From Hwanghaeella sp965227365 (GTDB lineage Bacteria; Pseudomonadota; Alphaproteobacteria; UBA8366; Aestuariispiraceae), in NCBI RefSeq assembly GCF_965227365.1, contig NZ_OZ245754.1, positions 868,001-932,000 of the forward strand: a DNA stretch of 64,000 nucleotides, given 5' to 3'. The stretch's first letter is position 1. Each line of letters starts with the position of its first letter. Positions 1 to 8,530 of the stretch are shown one piece after another. Position numbers and translations under genes: made by a program. The notes below the pieces were generated by a model. That model saw only the letters and a program-made list of their open reading frames with translations, did not search any database and was not told the origin of the DNA.

Positions 1-1030
1 AGTCGATCTTGGAGCCGCGCAACTGCGGGAACACCTTGATCATGTTGGGCAGCAGGCGGGCCTTGATATCGCTCGGATCGGTCCCGCCGTAAACCAGGCC
101 GCCGCCGAACAGCAGTCGTTTGTCGGCAGACAGACGGTAGTAGTCGAGGATGTAGCGCACGTCCTCGACACAGATATCCGTCGGTATCAGCTGACGGGCC
201 TGTTCCTCGCCCAGCGGTTCGGTCGCGATGATCTGGGTGGATACCGGCATGACCCTCGGCGTCAGCGTGGGCACGACATGGCCCAGATACGCATTGCCGC
301 ACAATACCAGCGTATTGCAGGTGATCGACCCATAGGCTGTTTTGACGACGGGCTTTGCAGCGGCCGTGTCGACACTGACGGCAGGCGTGTGCTCATAGAT
401 CGTCCCGCCCAGTTTCTCGAAGGCCGCGGCCTCACCCAAGGCGAGATTGAGCGGATGCATGTGCCCGCCCGAATGATCGATGACGCCGCCGACATAGACG
501 TCGGTATCGACATGCTTTCGCAGTTGCTGCTTGTCGAGCATCTCCTGGTTTTTGATGCCGTAACCGGCCCAGAGCTTCAGGCGATCCTCCAACTCGCGCA
601 TATGGGCGCCGGTATAGGCGGTGAATATGTTCCCGTCTTTCAAATCGCATTGGATGCCATAGGTCTTGACCCGTTCGCGAATGATTTCGCCGCCTTCCTG
701 CACCAGACCGGCGACGAAATTCGCGGTATCCGCGCCGTAGCGCTTCTTGATCGTCTGCAAGCTGGCGTTCAGGCCGTTGACGATCTGTCCGCCGTTACGG
801 CCGGACGCACCCCAACCGACACGGGCCGCTTCAATGATCGCGACCTTGTAGCCTTTCTCGACCAGATGCAGCCCTGTCGACAGCCCACTGTAACCGGCGC
901 CGACAATTAGAATGTCGATGGAGATGTCGTTTTTTAACGGCGGGCGTTCCGGTGACGGGTTGGCGCTGGCTGCGTAGTAGCTGGGCGCATGGGCGGAAAC
1001 GCCGGGGCCGGCGCTATCCTGGACGTTCAT
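1..1030 (-). CDS. puuB: FAD-dependent oxidoreductase, gamma-glutamylputrescine oxidase-like (C-terminus outside window)
   Basis: Reading leftward from the ATG at 1030, the frame stays open for 343 codons and runs off the window edge. The N-terminus has a DAO-family FAD-binding Rossmann start (LIVGAGYSGLSTGLHL, about residues 41-56) followed by the GASGRNGGQ motif (about 74-82) typical of PuuB/OrdL-type amine oxidoreductases. The family oxidises gamma-glutamyl-putrescine or related amines to the aldehyde. The start codon overlaps the stop of the upstream glutamine-synthetase-like gene (TGATG), so the two are translationally coupled. That pairing is the Puu pathway signature and is the main reason for the specific name. 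A related sarcosine or glycine oxidase-like activity cannot be excluded without the C-terminus. Confidence 0.85.
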   Translation of the reverse strand, partial: MNVQDSAGPGVSAHAPSYYAASANPSPERPPLKNDISIDILIVGAGYSGLSTGLHLVEKGYKVAIIEAARVGWGASGRNGGQIVNGLNASLQTIKKRYGADTANFVAGLVQEGGEIIRERVKTYGIQCDLKDGNIFTAYTGAHMRELEDRLKLWAGYGIKNQEMLDKQQLRKHVDTDVYVGGVIDHSGGHMHPLNLALGEAAAFEKLGGTIYEHTPAVSVDTAAAKPVVKTAYGSITCNTLVLCGNAYLGHVVPTLTPRVMPVSTQIIATEPLGEEQARQLIPTDICVEDVRYILDYYRLSADKRLLFGGGLVYGGTDPSDIKARLLPNMIKVFPQLRGSKID

Positions 1031-2379
1031 CAAACGACCTCTAGGTAAGTGTCATATTCGAAATCGGTAACCTGGCGGGCGAAACGCTTGAGTTCCTGCA
1101 TCTTGCTTTCGACAAGCATCGTTTGCAGACGCTTTGAGAAAATCTGCGGAACGTTACTGCCGCGGCGGAAAGCTTCGATCGCGGTCGCCCAATCAAGGGG
1201 CAGATGGTCCAGCTTCATATTATAGGCATCGCCGCTGATCGGTGCGGCCGGCTCCATTCCGGCCTCGATCCCGACCAGTGCCCCGCCCAATATACTCGCC
1301 ACCACCAGATAAGGATTCGCATCCGCTCCGGCAACGCGGTGTTCGATCCGCCGCGCTTTCGGATTGCCGCCCGGAATTCGGATAGCGGCAGTGCGGTTCT
1401 CATAACCCCAGGCGACGCTGGTCGGCGCATGGGCCCCGGGCAGAAGCCGGCGGTACGAGTTCTCATGCGGCGCGAAAGTCAGGGTGTTTTCCTGCATGGT
1501 CGCCAACAGACCGGCGACCGCGTTCAACAAAAGCGGCGATCCTTCATCTCCGCCATTATCGAACAGGTTACGACCGGTCTCGTCCTGTAACGAGAAATGA
1601 ACGTGAAAGCCGCTGCCTGACCGCTCGCCGTAAGGCTTGGCCATGAAGGTGGCGGCCAGACCGTGCTTGCGGGCGATACCCCGGACCAGACGCTTGAAGA
1701 GGACGGCGTCATCCGCCGCCTTCAGGGCGTCGTCGACATGCACCATATTGATTTCGAACTGACCGGCGCCGTTCTCGGAAATCGCCGCGTCGGCAGGGAT
1801 ATCCTGTTCGGCGCAGGCATCGTATACGTCGTCCAGAAACTCGTCGAAATGCTGCAATTCGTCGAGGGACAGGGCGCCGTCTGAACCGAGCCTTTTCTCC
1901 GTGATCGGCGAACACGGCGGCTGCGGTTGCGTGCCGCTGGGGTCGTAGAGGTAGAATTCCAACTCGGTCGCGACCACGGGCGTGAGGCCGCGCTGCTTGT
2001 ATCGGTCGACCACATTTGCCAAGGCCCGGCGCGGATCGCCGGCGAAAGGGGTTCCGTCTTCTTCCAGCATCCACATCAAGGCCAGTGCCGATGGCCGGTT
2101 GGTCCAGTTGATGAGAACGATTGGCCGGCCGGTGAAATCGCAAATCCCGTCGGAATCACCGGTTTCGAATACGAGCTCGCTGCCCTCGACATCCTCGCCC
2201 CAGACGTCGACACTCAAAATGGACAAGGGCATGCGCAAGCCGCCGCCAAGAATTTTCGCCGCCTGTTCAACGGGCAGGCGTTTACCCCGCATCGTCCCGT
2301 TGAGGTCGCAGATACAGGCAAAAACGGTTTCGATTTCAGGGCGTTCGAGGAGCCAACTGTTCAGATTGTCTAGGGACAC
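1030..2379 (-). CDS. puuA: Glutamine synthetase family protein, probable gamma-glutamylputrescine synthetase
   Basis: 449 residues, the usual length for the PuuA/GlnA3-like branch. Recognisable GS core: TELEFYL (about 138-144) and ENGAGQFEIN (about 202-211) carry metal-ligand glutamates, and a MAKPYGERSGSGFHVHFSL-type segment (about 246-264) carries the catalytic histidine region. A later HENSYRRLLPG motif matches the glutamate-binding part. The N-terminal beta-grasp region is shorter and unlike housekeeping GlnA. PuuA ligates glutamate to putrescine using ATP. The coupling to the PuuB-like gene supports polyamine catabolism, although other amines (ethanolamine, isopropylamine) are used by relatives. 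The 236-bp region upstream (2380-2615) holds the promoter; I see no clear operator in it. Confidence 0.85.
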   Translation of the reverse strand: MSLDNLNSWLLERPEIETVFACICDLNGTMRGKRLPVEQAAKILGGGLRMPLSILSVDVWGEDVEGSELVFETGDSDGICDFTGRPIVLINWTNRPSALALMWMLEEDGTPFAGDPRRALANVVDRYKQRGLTPVVATELEFYLYDPSGTQPQPPCSPITEKRLGSDGALSLDELQHFDEFLDDVYDACAEQDIPADAAISENGAGQFEINMVHVDDALKAADDAVLFKRLVRGIARKHGLAATFMAKPYGERSGSGFHVHFSLQDETGRNLFDNGGDEGSPLLLNAVAGLLATMQENTLTFAPHENSYRRLLPGAHAPTSVAWGYENRTAAIRIPGGNPKARRIEHRVAGADANPYLVVASILGGALVGIEAGMEPAAPISGDAYNMKLDHLPLDWATAIEAFRRGSNVPQIFSKRLQTMLVESKMQELKRFARQVTDFEYDTYLEVV

Positions 2380-2615
2380 TTTCAGGCCTCACAGGGGCGC
2401 AGGATCATGCGCGCTTTCCGCATGACTAGCGCTGGAATTTCGTCTCGTGTCAAATCGAATATCGATGGGCGAAGGTCGTCGTCGGGGGGCGGATATTTGG
2501 GACGTGGAGGTTGCCCTGACCCGGAATCGCGGTCCTGCCGTGCGGACGTTGTCATCAATACGAGCCGCTCGGCGAGAAGTGGTGCGGGCCAGGGGCTGGC
2601 GCAATAGGTCGGCGG

Positions 2616-3791
2616 TTACAAAACACGCTCTTTCGGGAAGATGAGGCAGGCGTCGGCGCCACCTTCCGCGCGGTTGCGGATCTTGAGGTGACCGCCATGC
2701 CGCTCGATCAGTTCGCGTGCGACGCTTAAACCCAGGCCCAAGCCGCTGCCGTCCGCGATTGTCGATTGTTCCGTCCCGGAGAACGGGGTCGTGAGTTTGT
2801 CCAAGTCGAGTGTCGAAAACCCTCTTCCGTCATCGGTTACGCAGAGCTCTACTTCAGCGTTTTCGTTCATTCGAACCAGAACGTTGATGTTCAGTTTCTC
2901 GGTTGAAAACTTGACGGCATTCGACAGCAGGATGATCAGCATCCTTTGAACGGCGATCCTGTCGGCGAGGAGCGTCAGGGAACTTGTTTTCGGGTTGAGC
3001 TTGGAACTTTTCTTCTCGTTGATGAGGTTCAGGTTCAGCAGCGTATCCTTGACGAGTTCGCCGATATTCACCTCTTCCTCGTTCAGCGGCAGCGCGCTCA
3101 CCGTTCCATGCGCCATATCTAGTATGTTCTGCACCACGGCGAGCAGATTTTCCCCGCTCTTGACGATATTCCAGGCGTATTCCTTGTATTTCTCGTTTCC
3201 GATCGGCCCGAAGGCTTCGCCGTGTATCATCTCCGACATCCCCATGATTGCGTTCAAGGGGGTGCGTAGCTCGTGGCTCGCGGTGGCGAGGAAGGCCGTC
3301 TTGGCCTGGTTCGCGGATTCCGCGGAGACCTTTGCGACGTTCAGTTCGTCCAACAGTTTTTCCATCCCGACGATGTCCCGGAAGGAGCGCAGCGCTGAAT
3401 AGACCGTGGTCAGGAGCCGTTCGGCCGTCAGTTCCGTTTTTTCGCGGTAATCATTGATGTCGTAGGATTTCACGACTTCCATTTCAGGCGCATAACCAGG
3501 CTGTCCGGTGCGTAGAATAAGGCGAACCCGCTTGTTCGACAGGTCATTGCGAATGTAGTCGATCAGGTTCAGTCCCGCGCCGCTGGTTTCCATGACGACG
3601 TCGATCAAGGCGATTGCAGTGTCCTCATTGGCGGCGATTTGCTGTTTTGCTTCCTCAGCCGAGTACGAACTGATCAATTCGACGCCCTTGCCCTCAAACT
3701 CAAAGTCCGCCAAGGCAAGTTGGGTTATCGTGTGGACTGATGTCTCGTCGTCGACAATCAGGACCTTCCAATTGTCTGAAACAGCACTCAT
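2616..3791 (-). CDS. Response-regulator/histidine-kinase hybrid (REC-HisKA-HATPase_c)
   Basis: 391 residues from the ATG at 3791; a TTG nine bases upstream is possible. Residues about 9-130 form a receiver domain with VDDE near the start and the phospho-acceptor Asp in ALIDVVMET (D64). The LRTGQPG and DINDYREKTELT stretches resemble receivers usually followed by DUF3369. Here a kinase core follows instead: HisKA with ASHELRTPLN (His about 173) and an HATPase_c domain with DDGRGF and GSGLGLGLSV near the C-terminus. No membrane segment is seen, so it is a soluble kinase controlled by its own receiver. It lies 167 bp downstream of another kinase gene in the same direction, so the two probably form one phosphorelay. 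Confidence 0.85.
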   Translation of the reverse strand: MSAVSDNWKVLIVDDETSVHTITQLALADFEFEGKGVELISSYSAEEAKQQIAANEDTAIALIDVVMETSGAGLNLIDYIRNDLSNKRVRLILRTGQPGYAPEMEVVKSYDINDYREKTELTAERLLTTVYSALRSFRDIVGMEKLLDELNVAKVSAESANQAKTAFLATASHELRTPLNAIMGMSEMIHGEAFGPIGNEKYKEYAWNIVKSGENLLAVVQNILDMAHGTVSALPLNEEEVNIGELVKDTLLNLNLINEKKSSKLNPKTSSLTLLADRIAVQRMLIILLSNAVKFSTEKLNINVLVRMNENAEVELCVTDDGRGFSTLDLDKLTTPFSGTEQSTIADGSGLGLGLSVARELIERHGGHLKIRNRAEGGADACLIFPKERVL

Positions 3792-3958
3792 CCCGCGCAA
3801 TGCCTACCTGTATCGTTCTGTTCGACACGGAAGCATCGGTCCGGGATGCTTCAATCTTGATCTTGTTTTCCTAATATACCGAATTCCTTCCAAAAAGTAC
3901 TAATGATTTTGTTGGATTGCGGGGGCGACTTTGGCAGGGGCTGCAGGATCGGCACGTT

Positions 3959-5410
3959 CTAAGCCGAAGGGATCGAGATTTCGGCAAAGAATCCATTCGG
4001 TTCGGCATTGTCTATCTTGATACGTCCCCCGAGTTTCTCGGTGACGAGTTGATATACGATGAACATGCCCAGGCCGCTGCCGCCGGTGTTACGACGTGTC
4101 GTAAAGAAGGGCTGGAAGATCTTCTCCTTGACCTGTTCGTCAAGTCCGACGCCGTTGTCTGTGTAGAGGATGTGGATATTGGTTTTCGATGTCCGATTTA
4201 TGTGGATATCTATTTCTCCGGCCCGGTCGTCCGAAAAACCGTGAACCAGTGAATTTTCCAGCAGGTTCGACAGGACTTGAGCCAAGGCGCCCGGGTAGGA
4301 ATTCACAACAATGTCTTCATCGCCGGTAAGGTTCACCTTGTGTCGGCTCTTGCTCAGCTTGGGCGACAGACTGTGGATGACATCGGCGAGATAGGCGTAA
4401 ACGTTAAACTCCCGTCTGGCGTCGCTTGCCTGGTCGACGGCGACCTGTTTGAAGTTTCGGATCAGGTCTCCGGCTCGGAGCAGGTTCTTGGTCAGGATCT
4501 CGGCGCTGTCCGCAATGATTTGGAGCTGCTTTTCGAGATAGGCTTCGTCAACGCGTGCTTCCGGCTTGCGTATTTTCTCTATCACCCCCGAAAGCAGCGT
4601 CGATGCGGTGATCCCCACGCCGATCGGTGTGTTGATTTCGTGGGCTACGCCGGCCACCAGCTCTCCTAGACCGGCGAGGCGTTCAGCCGCTACTAGTTGC
4701 TGTTGGGCGTTACGCAGCTCGGTGATATCGGTCGACGCGCCGCGATATCCCGTGAACTCACCTCCCGTCCAGATCGGAGTTGCGTTCACCCGGATCCATT
4801 GCGAGCCCGATTTGTCCTTACGCTCGAACTCGAAATTTCGAACACGCTCGCGCTTGTACAACAACTCCAGGAACTGGTCGAAGTTCGTCGCGCCTCTTTC
4901 GCTGACCCAGTCAGCGACATTGCGGCCGATGATTTCCGAACGGGTATAGCCGGTGGTACGAAAGAAGTCTTCGGACAAACTGGTGAAATTGTATTGGGCG
5001 TCCATTTCCCAGGTCCAGTCGGCCTGGGTGTAGACAAGCTCGCGGAAATTCTGTTCGAGCAGTTTCAGTTTTGTGATGTCGAACAGCCAAATGATCGCGG
5101 CTTCCTTGCCGTCGAACACGGTCGGGCGCGCATGCATCGATGACCACCAGATGTGACCGTTGTCGACGCGGCGCCGTTCGAACTCGATGTTGTCGACGAC
5201 CGCGTTGTCGGCAAGCTGTTCCATCACCCAATCGTAGTCGGATTGATGCACGAAGGTGTCAATTCCAGGCGTGTCTTCGCACCCGACGATACCGAGCATT
5301 TCCAACATTCTGTCATTGACGAACAGGCGCTCGAACCGGTGCCGGCTTATGATGCTTACGCCGGCCGGGCTTTCCTTCAGAACGGATTCGAGCGGTGTGT
5401 CTTCGGACAT
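3959..5410 (-). CDS. PAS-PAS sensor histidine kinase
   Basis: 483 residues with two PAS folds (about 10-115 and 125-235). The second ends in the typical GYRGASTDITELRNAQ linker. Then come a HisKA domain (GELVAGVAHEINTPIGVG, His about 257) and an HATPase_c domain ending with DNGVGLDE, FQPFFTTRR and GGSGLGMFIV. There are no transmembrane segments, so it senses a cytoplasmic signal, perhaps redox, light or a small ligand through PAS; no cofactor residues could be assigned. No DNA-binding response regulator is encoded beside it. The receiver-kinase gene downstream is the obvious partner. It is divergent from the reductase gene at 5679. Confidence 0.87.
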   Translation of the reverse strand: MSEDTPLESVLKESPAGVSIISRHRFERLFVNDRMLEMLGIVGCEDTPGIDTFVHQSDYDWVMEQLADNAVVDNIEFERRRVDNGHIWWSSMHARPTVFDGKEAAIIWLFDITKLKLLEQNFRELVYTQADWTWEMDAQYNFTSLSEDFFRTTGYTRSEIIGRNVADWVSERGATNFDQFLELLYKRERVRNFEFERKDKSGSQWIRVNATPIWTGGEFTGYRGASTDITELRNAQQQLVAAERLAGLGELVAGVAHEINTPIGVGITASTLLSGVIEKIRKPEARVDEAYLEKQLQIIADSAEILTKNLLRAGDLIRNFKQVAVDQASDARREFNVYAYLADVIHSLSPKLSKSRHKVNLTGDEDIVVNSYPGALAQVLSNLLENSLVHGFSDDRAGEIDIHINRTSKTNIHILYTDNGVGLDEQVKEKIFQPFFTTRRNTGGSGLGMFIVYQLVTEKLGGRIKIDNAEPNGFFAEISIPSA

Positions 5411-5678
5411 TCTCCGTGGCCCAGTCAGGTTTTCCGCCCAGCGGCGATGTACAGGTTTCTGTTCCTGCGTCTGATAAGTGTATTCTAATTTGCGGCCGTG
5501 TGGAAAGCGTCACCGCGGCGCCCGAGACCGGAGAGGACGGCGCGCTGATTATGCCCCGCGGGAGAGCGAAGTTGTGCGCGAAACGCGCGTTGATCGTCAT
5601 AGATCCGCCCAATAGCCTGATCGGCGGCCTTCCACTCTGGAAGGCAGTCCAACTGGACGGCAAATCGGGAAAGCTTTC

Positions 5679-6758
5679 ATGATCGAACCGGCCATCGCCA
5701 CCTATCCCAAGGGGTCTACCGTTCTGGTCGTCGGCGCCAGCGGCGTGATCGGCGGTGCGGTCGTCAAACGTCTTGCCGGGCGCGACGATGTCTCGGTGAT
5801 CGCCGCGGCGCGCAAGCCCGAATCGCCGGTGGCCGGAAATGTGACCGCATTGCCGGTCGATTTGACTGGGACCGATACGCAGTGTGACAAGGCGCTGTTG
5901 TCCACAGTGACGCATGTCGTTTATTGCGCCTATGTCGATGCGCCGGGATGGCAGGCGCAGAACGCGCCGAACGCGCGTCTGTTTACAGCCGCGATGGATT
6001 TCGCCGAGCGCCATTGCCCGGACCTTAGGCATGTCACGCTGCTGCAAGGGATGAAGGCCTACGGCAGCCATCTCGGCCCCTTCAAGACACCGGCCAAGGA
6101 GAGCGATCCCCGCATCCCGCAGCCGCACTTCTATTACGACCAGGAGGATGATCTCCTCGCCAGATCGGCAAGGCTCGGCTGGACCTGGAGCGTGCTGCGC
6201 CCGCATGTGGTGATCGGACCGGCGCGGCGTTCGCCGCTGAACCTCGCGGCCGTGCTCGCGGTTTATGGCGCCCTGTGCCGTGCCCGCGGAGAAGCGCTGA
6301 CCTTTCCAGGGCCGGAAGCCGCCTTCGACGCTGTCTATCAGGCGACGGATGCCGGGCTGCTTGCGCGCGCGGTGGAATGGGCCGGTTCGGACCCACGAGC
6401 GGGTGGCGAGGTGTTCAACATCACCAATGGCGATTTCTTCCGATGGCGACATTTATGGCCCGCGATCGCGCAGGCGATGGACCTGGCCCCCGGGCCGGTT
6501 CGGCCGGTTCGTCTGGCCGAGACAATGATCGGCGCCGATGCCGAATGGGACCGGCTGGTGGCGGAACATGCATTGGAGCCCAATCGTCTGGACGCACTGG
6601 TGTCCTGGCCGTTTGCCGATTACGTGTTCCACACCACCCATGACGTCATGGCCGATACCCTCAAATGCAGACAGGCCGGTTTTCTGGTCTTCGCCGATTC
6701 CGAGGCGGTGATTGTCAACCGGCTCACCGAACTCCGCGACCTCAAGATCGTTCCATAG
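5679..6758 (+). CDS. PRISE-type NAD(P)-dependent SDR (progesterone-5beta-reductase/iridoid-synthase-like)
   Basis: 359 residues. An N-terminal nucleotide-binding motif GASGVIG lies at about 19-25. The PRISE-specific catalytic features are present: GMKAYG (Lys about 126) and the FYYDQED box (Tyr about 152). Members reduce activated C=C bonds of enones, and several bacterial ones have no known substrate. The catalytic residues look intact, unlike those of the next two genes. The stop is 13 bases before the isochorismatase-fold gene, so the two are co-transcribed. A 268-bp divergent intergenic region separates it from the kinase at 5410; the ribosome site (GGGAAAG) is weak. Confidence 0.85.
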   Translation: MIEPAIATYPKGSTVLVVGASGVIGGAVVKRLAGRDDVSVIAAARKPESPVAGNVTALPVDLTGTDTQCDKALLSTVTHVVYCAYVDAPGWQAQNAPNARLFTAAMDFAERHCPDLRHVTLLQGMKAYGSHLGPFKTPAKESDPRIPQPHFYYDQEDDLLARSARLGWTWSVLRPHVVIGPARRSPLNLAAVLAVYGALCRARGEALTFPGPEAAFDAVYQATDAGLLARAVEWAGSDPRAGGEVFNITNGDFFRWRHLWPAIAQAMDLAPGPVRPVRLAETMIGADAEWDRLVAEHALEPNRLDALVSWPFADYVFHTTHDVMADTLKCRQAGFLVFADSEAVIVNRLTELRDLKIVP

Positions 6759-6771
6759 AAAGGCCCCTCCC

Positions 6772-7362
6772 ATGACCGTCGACACCGTGATCCTCGCTTC
6801 CCATTTCCAGAACGAGAACTGTCATCCCGACGGAAAGATCAAAATCGGGATCGGCCCCGACAGTGCGTGGCGATGGGAACGGCTGGAAAACGCCAAGCGT
6901 CTTTTTGCCGGCGCGCGCGCGGCGCAGGTTCCGATCGTACACATACAGCTCGTTGTGCCGGCGGATATGAGCACGGTGATCCAGAACAATTTCATCTTCC
7001 GGCAATGGGTCAAACTCGGAGCCTGGGCGGAAGGCAGCTGGGGTGTGGAATTCGTCGATGGGCTCGAACCGGCCGGTGCGGAAAAGGTTGTCACCCACAG
7101 CCGCAACAATGGTTTCTACGGATCAAATCTGGACGAGATCCTATTCCTCTATCGGCCTCGCCGGCTGATCTGCTGTGGCGTATCGACCGCTTACACGGTT
7201 GAGAGTACGGTGCGTCACGCGACCGATATCGGCTACGAGGTCACGGTTGCCGCCGATGCCTGTTCCACCGCCACGCAAGAGCAGCACGAAGCGGCCCTGA
7301 ACGCCATGCGGCTGATCGCCGACGTCGCCACCGTCGACGAACTCATCGCCGACTTCGGCTGA
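6772..7362 (+). CDS. Isochorismatase-fold (cysteine hydrolase family) protein lacking the catalytic triad
   Basis: 196 residues from the ATG at 6772; a longer frame begins at 6712 but would overlap the preceding gene. The fold is clear from VVTHSRNNGFYGSNLDEIL and CCGVSTAYTVESTVRHA, which align with family signatures. The three usual catalytic residues appear to be replaced: the Asp of the IDMQN motif is His (SHFQN, H11), the Lys before the SAF motif is His (H109), and the Cys of NxCVEST is Thr (T142). It is therefore either a pseudoenzyme or a catalyst of different chemistry. It follows the PRISE reductase by 13 bp and precedes the PanB-like gene by 93 bp. Confidence 0.85.
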   Translation: MTVDTVILASHFQNENCHPDGKIKIGIGPDSAWRWERLENAKRLFAGARAAQVPIVHIQLVVPADMSTVIQNNFIFRQWVKLGAWAEGSWGVEFVDGLEPAGAEKVVTHSRNNGFYGSNLDEILFLYRPRRLICCGVSTAYTVESTVRHATDIGYEVTVAADACSTATQEQHEAALNAMRLIADVATVDELIADFG

Positions 7363-7417
7363 CGGCATCCTTGCATGCCGACGGTATGGCGGAACTGGAC
7401 ATGACCTGCTATCTCAA

Positions 7418-7440
7418 TTGATATATTAACAGTGTATCAA
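7418..7440. promoter_or_regulatory. GntR-type operator, site A (before PanB-like gene)
   Basis: Inverted repeat TTGATATA-N7-TGTATCAA, with one mismatch between the 8-base arms. It ends 15 bases before the ATG at 7456, abutting the ribosome-binding site GGGGGAGAG. A repressor bound here would block transcription of the PanB-like gene. The same arm-and-spacer pattern recurs at 8989, 9976 and 14486. Confidence 0.7.
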
Positions 7441-7455
7441 TAAGGGGGAGAGAAC

Positions 7456-8277
7456 ATGCCCACGATTTTCACGTTCGGCGGCAAGATGGCCAAGCGCAAC
7501 GTCACGGTTGCGGATCTACAAGCCGGCAAGGGTAAGCGTCAGTTCACGGAGACAACCGTTTTCAAGGTCGAAGACGCCATCACTGGCGCGGCGGCCGGGA
7601 TCGACGTACTTCGGCCTGAGGATACTTTCGTCGCCGAAACCGTCGCCGCGGCACCGGAAACGTTTATCTCCGCGTTGATCCCCTTCGATGCCTATGAAAC
7701 GCCGGACCAGATTCTGGGCGCGGCGATCCGCGCCGTCAGCGCCGGTGCGGATGCGGTCTATACGCCCCGCGGTCTCAAGGTGGTGGAGATGCTGGCGCGT
7801 GAGGGAATTCCGGTGCAGGGCCATCTCGGCCTCGTGCCTCGTAAATCCACCTGGGTCGGCGGATTGCGGGCCATCGGCAAGACCTGCGACGAAGCCCTGC
7901 AACTGTACCAGACCTTCAAGGACTTGGAGAATGCCGGTGCCTATGCGGCGGAAGTCGAACTGGTGCCGCCGGAAACCCTCGCCCTGATCAACGAGCGCAC
8001 GTCCCTGGTAACCTATTCGATTGGCTGCGGTGGTGTCGGGGACGTGATTTTCCTGTTCATGGACGATATCTGCGGCGAGCTCGAGTCGCCTCCGCGCCAT
8101 GCGAAGGCCTATGCCGATTTACGGTCGTTGCGGGCCCAACTGCGCGCAGAGCAGATCAAGGCTTTGACGGCGTTCAAGGAGGATGTCGACGCAGGTACGT
8201 TCCCCGGTCCCGGTAAGGCAGCGCGTATGGCGAACGAGGAGCTCGACGCTTTCCGGGAAGCCCTGGACCGGATGTGA
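7456..8277 (+). CDS. Divergent PanB-like protein (ketopantoate hydroxymethyltransferase superfamily)
   Basis: 273 residues, about the PanB length. Homology to PanB is seen in GIPVQGHLGLVPR (about 118-129), GGLRAIGK and VELVPPETLALI. By eye against E. coli PanB, the Mg ligand Asp84 maps to Leu74, Lys112 to Tyr102 and Glu114 to Pro104, and Asp45 maps near Glu55. The His136 and Glu181 equivalents (H123, E168) are kept. The barrel and the general base seem to survive while metal and ketoacid binding are remodelled, so canonical 5,10-methylene-THF-dependent ketopantoate synthesis is unlikely. A TIM-barrel lyase, aldolase or hydrolase activity is possible. Strong SD GGGGGAGAGAAC before the ATG, and operator site A directly upstream. 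Confidence 0.8.
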   Translation: MPTIFTFGGKMAKRNVTVADLQAGKGKRQFTETTVFKVEDAITGAAAGIDVLRPEDTFVAETVAAAPETFISALIPFDAYETPDQILGAAIRAVSAGADAVYTPRGLKVVEMLAREGIPVQGHLGLVPRKSTWVGGLRAIGKTCDEALQLYQTFKDLENAGAYAAEVELVPPETLALINERTSLVTYSIGCGGVGDVIFLFMDDICGELESPPRHAKAYADLRSLRAQLRAEQIKALTAFKEDVDAGTFPGPGKAARMANEELDAFREALDRM

Positions 8278-8295
8278 TCCGACCCAGGGAGGCCG

Positions 8296-8472
8296 TCACT
8301 TCTTCTTTTTCTGTTCTTCGGGAAAGACCCACATCGAGAAGATCATGAAGGCGCCGAGGCCCAACGCCACCCAGGGCGTGACGGCCTCGCCGGCCTTTGA
8401 CTGAAAGTAGAAGGTCACGGCCGCTGCGATGACCACCATGAACGAGATGAGCAGTTTGTATTTGACCGGCAT
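8296..8472 (-). CDS. Small two-helix membrane protein, 58 aa
   Basis: ATG at 8472, TGA at 8296. Two hydrophobic helices are evident (about residues 6-23 and 33-50), separated by a short QSKAGEAVTPW loop, and the tail ends PEEQKKKK, so both ends are probably cytoplasmic. I do not recognise a family. It lies 58 bp downstream of the 130-aa membrane protein gene and is probably co-transcribed with it, divergently from the GntR gene. It is tail-to-tail with the PanB-like gene. Its topology resembles the 76-aa protein downstream of the TAXI-TRAP permease at 55635, but the sequences are not obviously homologous. Confidence 0.72.
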   Translation of the reverse strand: MPVKYKLLISFMVVIAAAVTFYFQSKAGEAVTPWVALGLGAFMIFSMWVFPEEQKKKK

Positions 8473-8530
8473 TGCCTATTCTCCATTCCAATCTTGATGA
8501 TACGCTTTTCCCTGCGGGAATCCTGTCTTT

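Noticed and set aside
5395..5682. A 95-codon plus-strand frame before the PRISE gene
   Set aside because: No family features, no SD, and it overlaps both the kinase start and the PRISE start.
5313..6452. A 379-codon minus-strand frame over the PRISE gene and kinase start
   Set aside because: It overlaps two well-supported genes, and its product looks like antisense translation of high-GC DNA.
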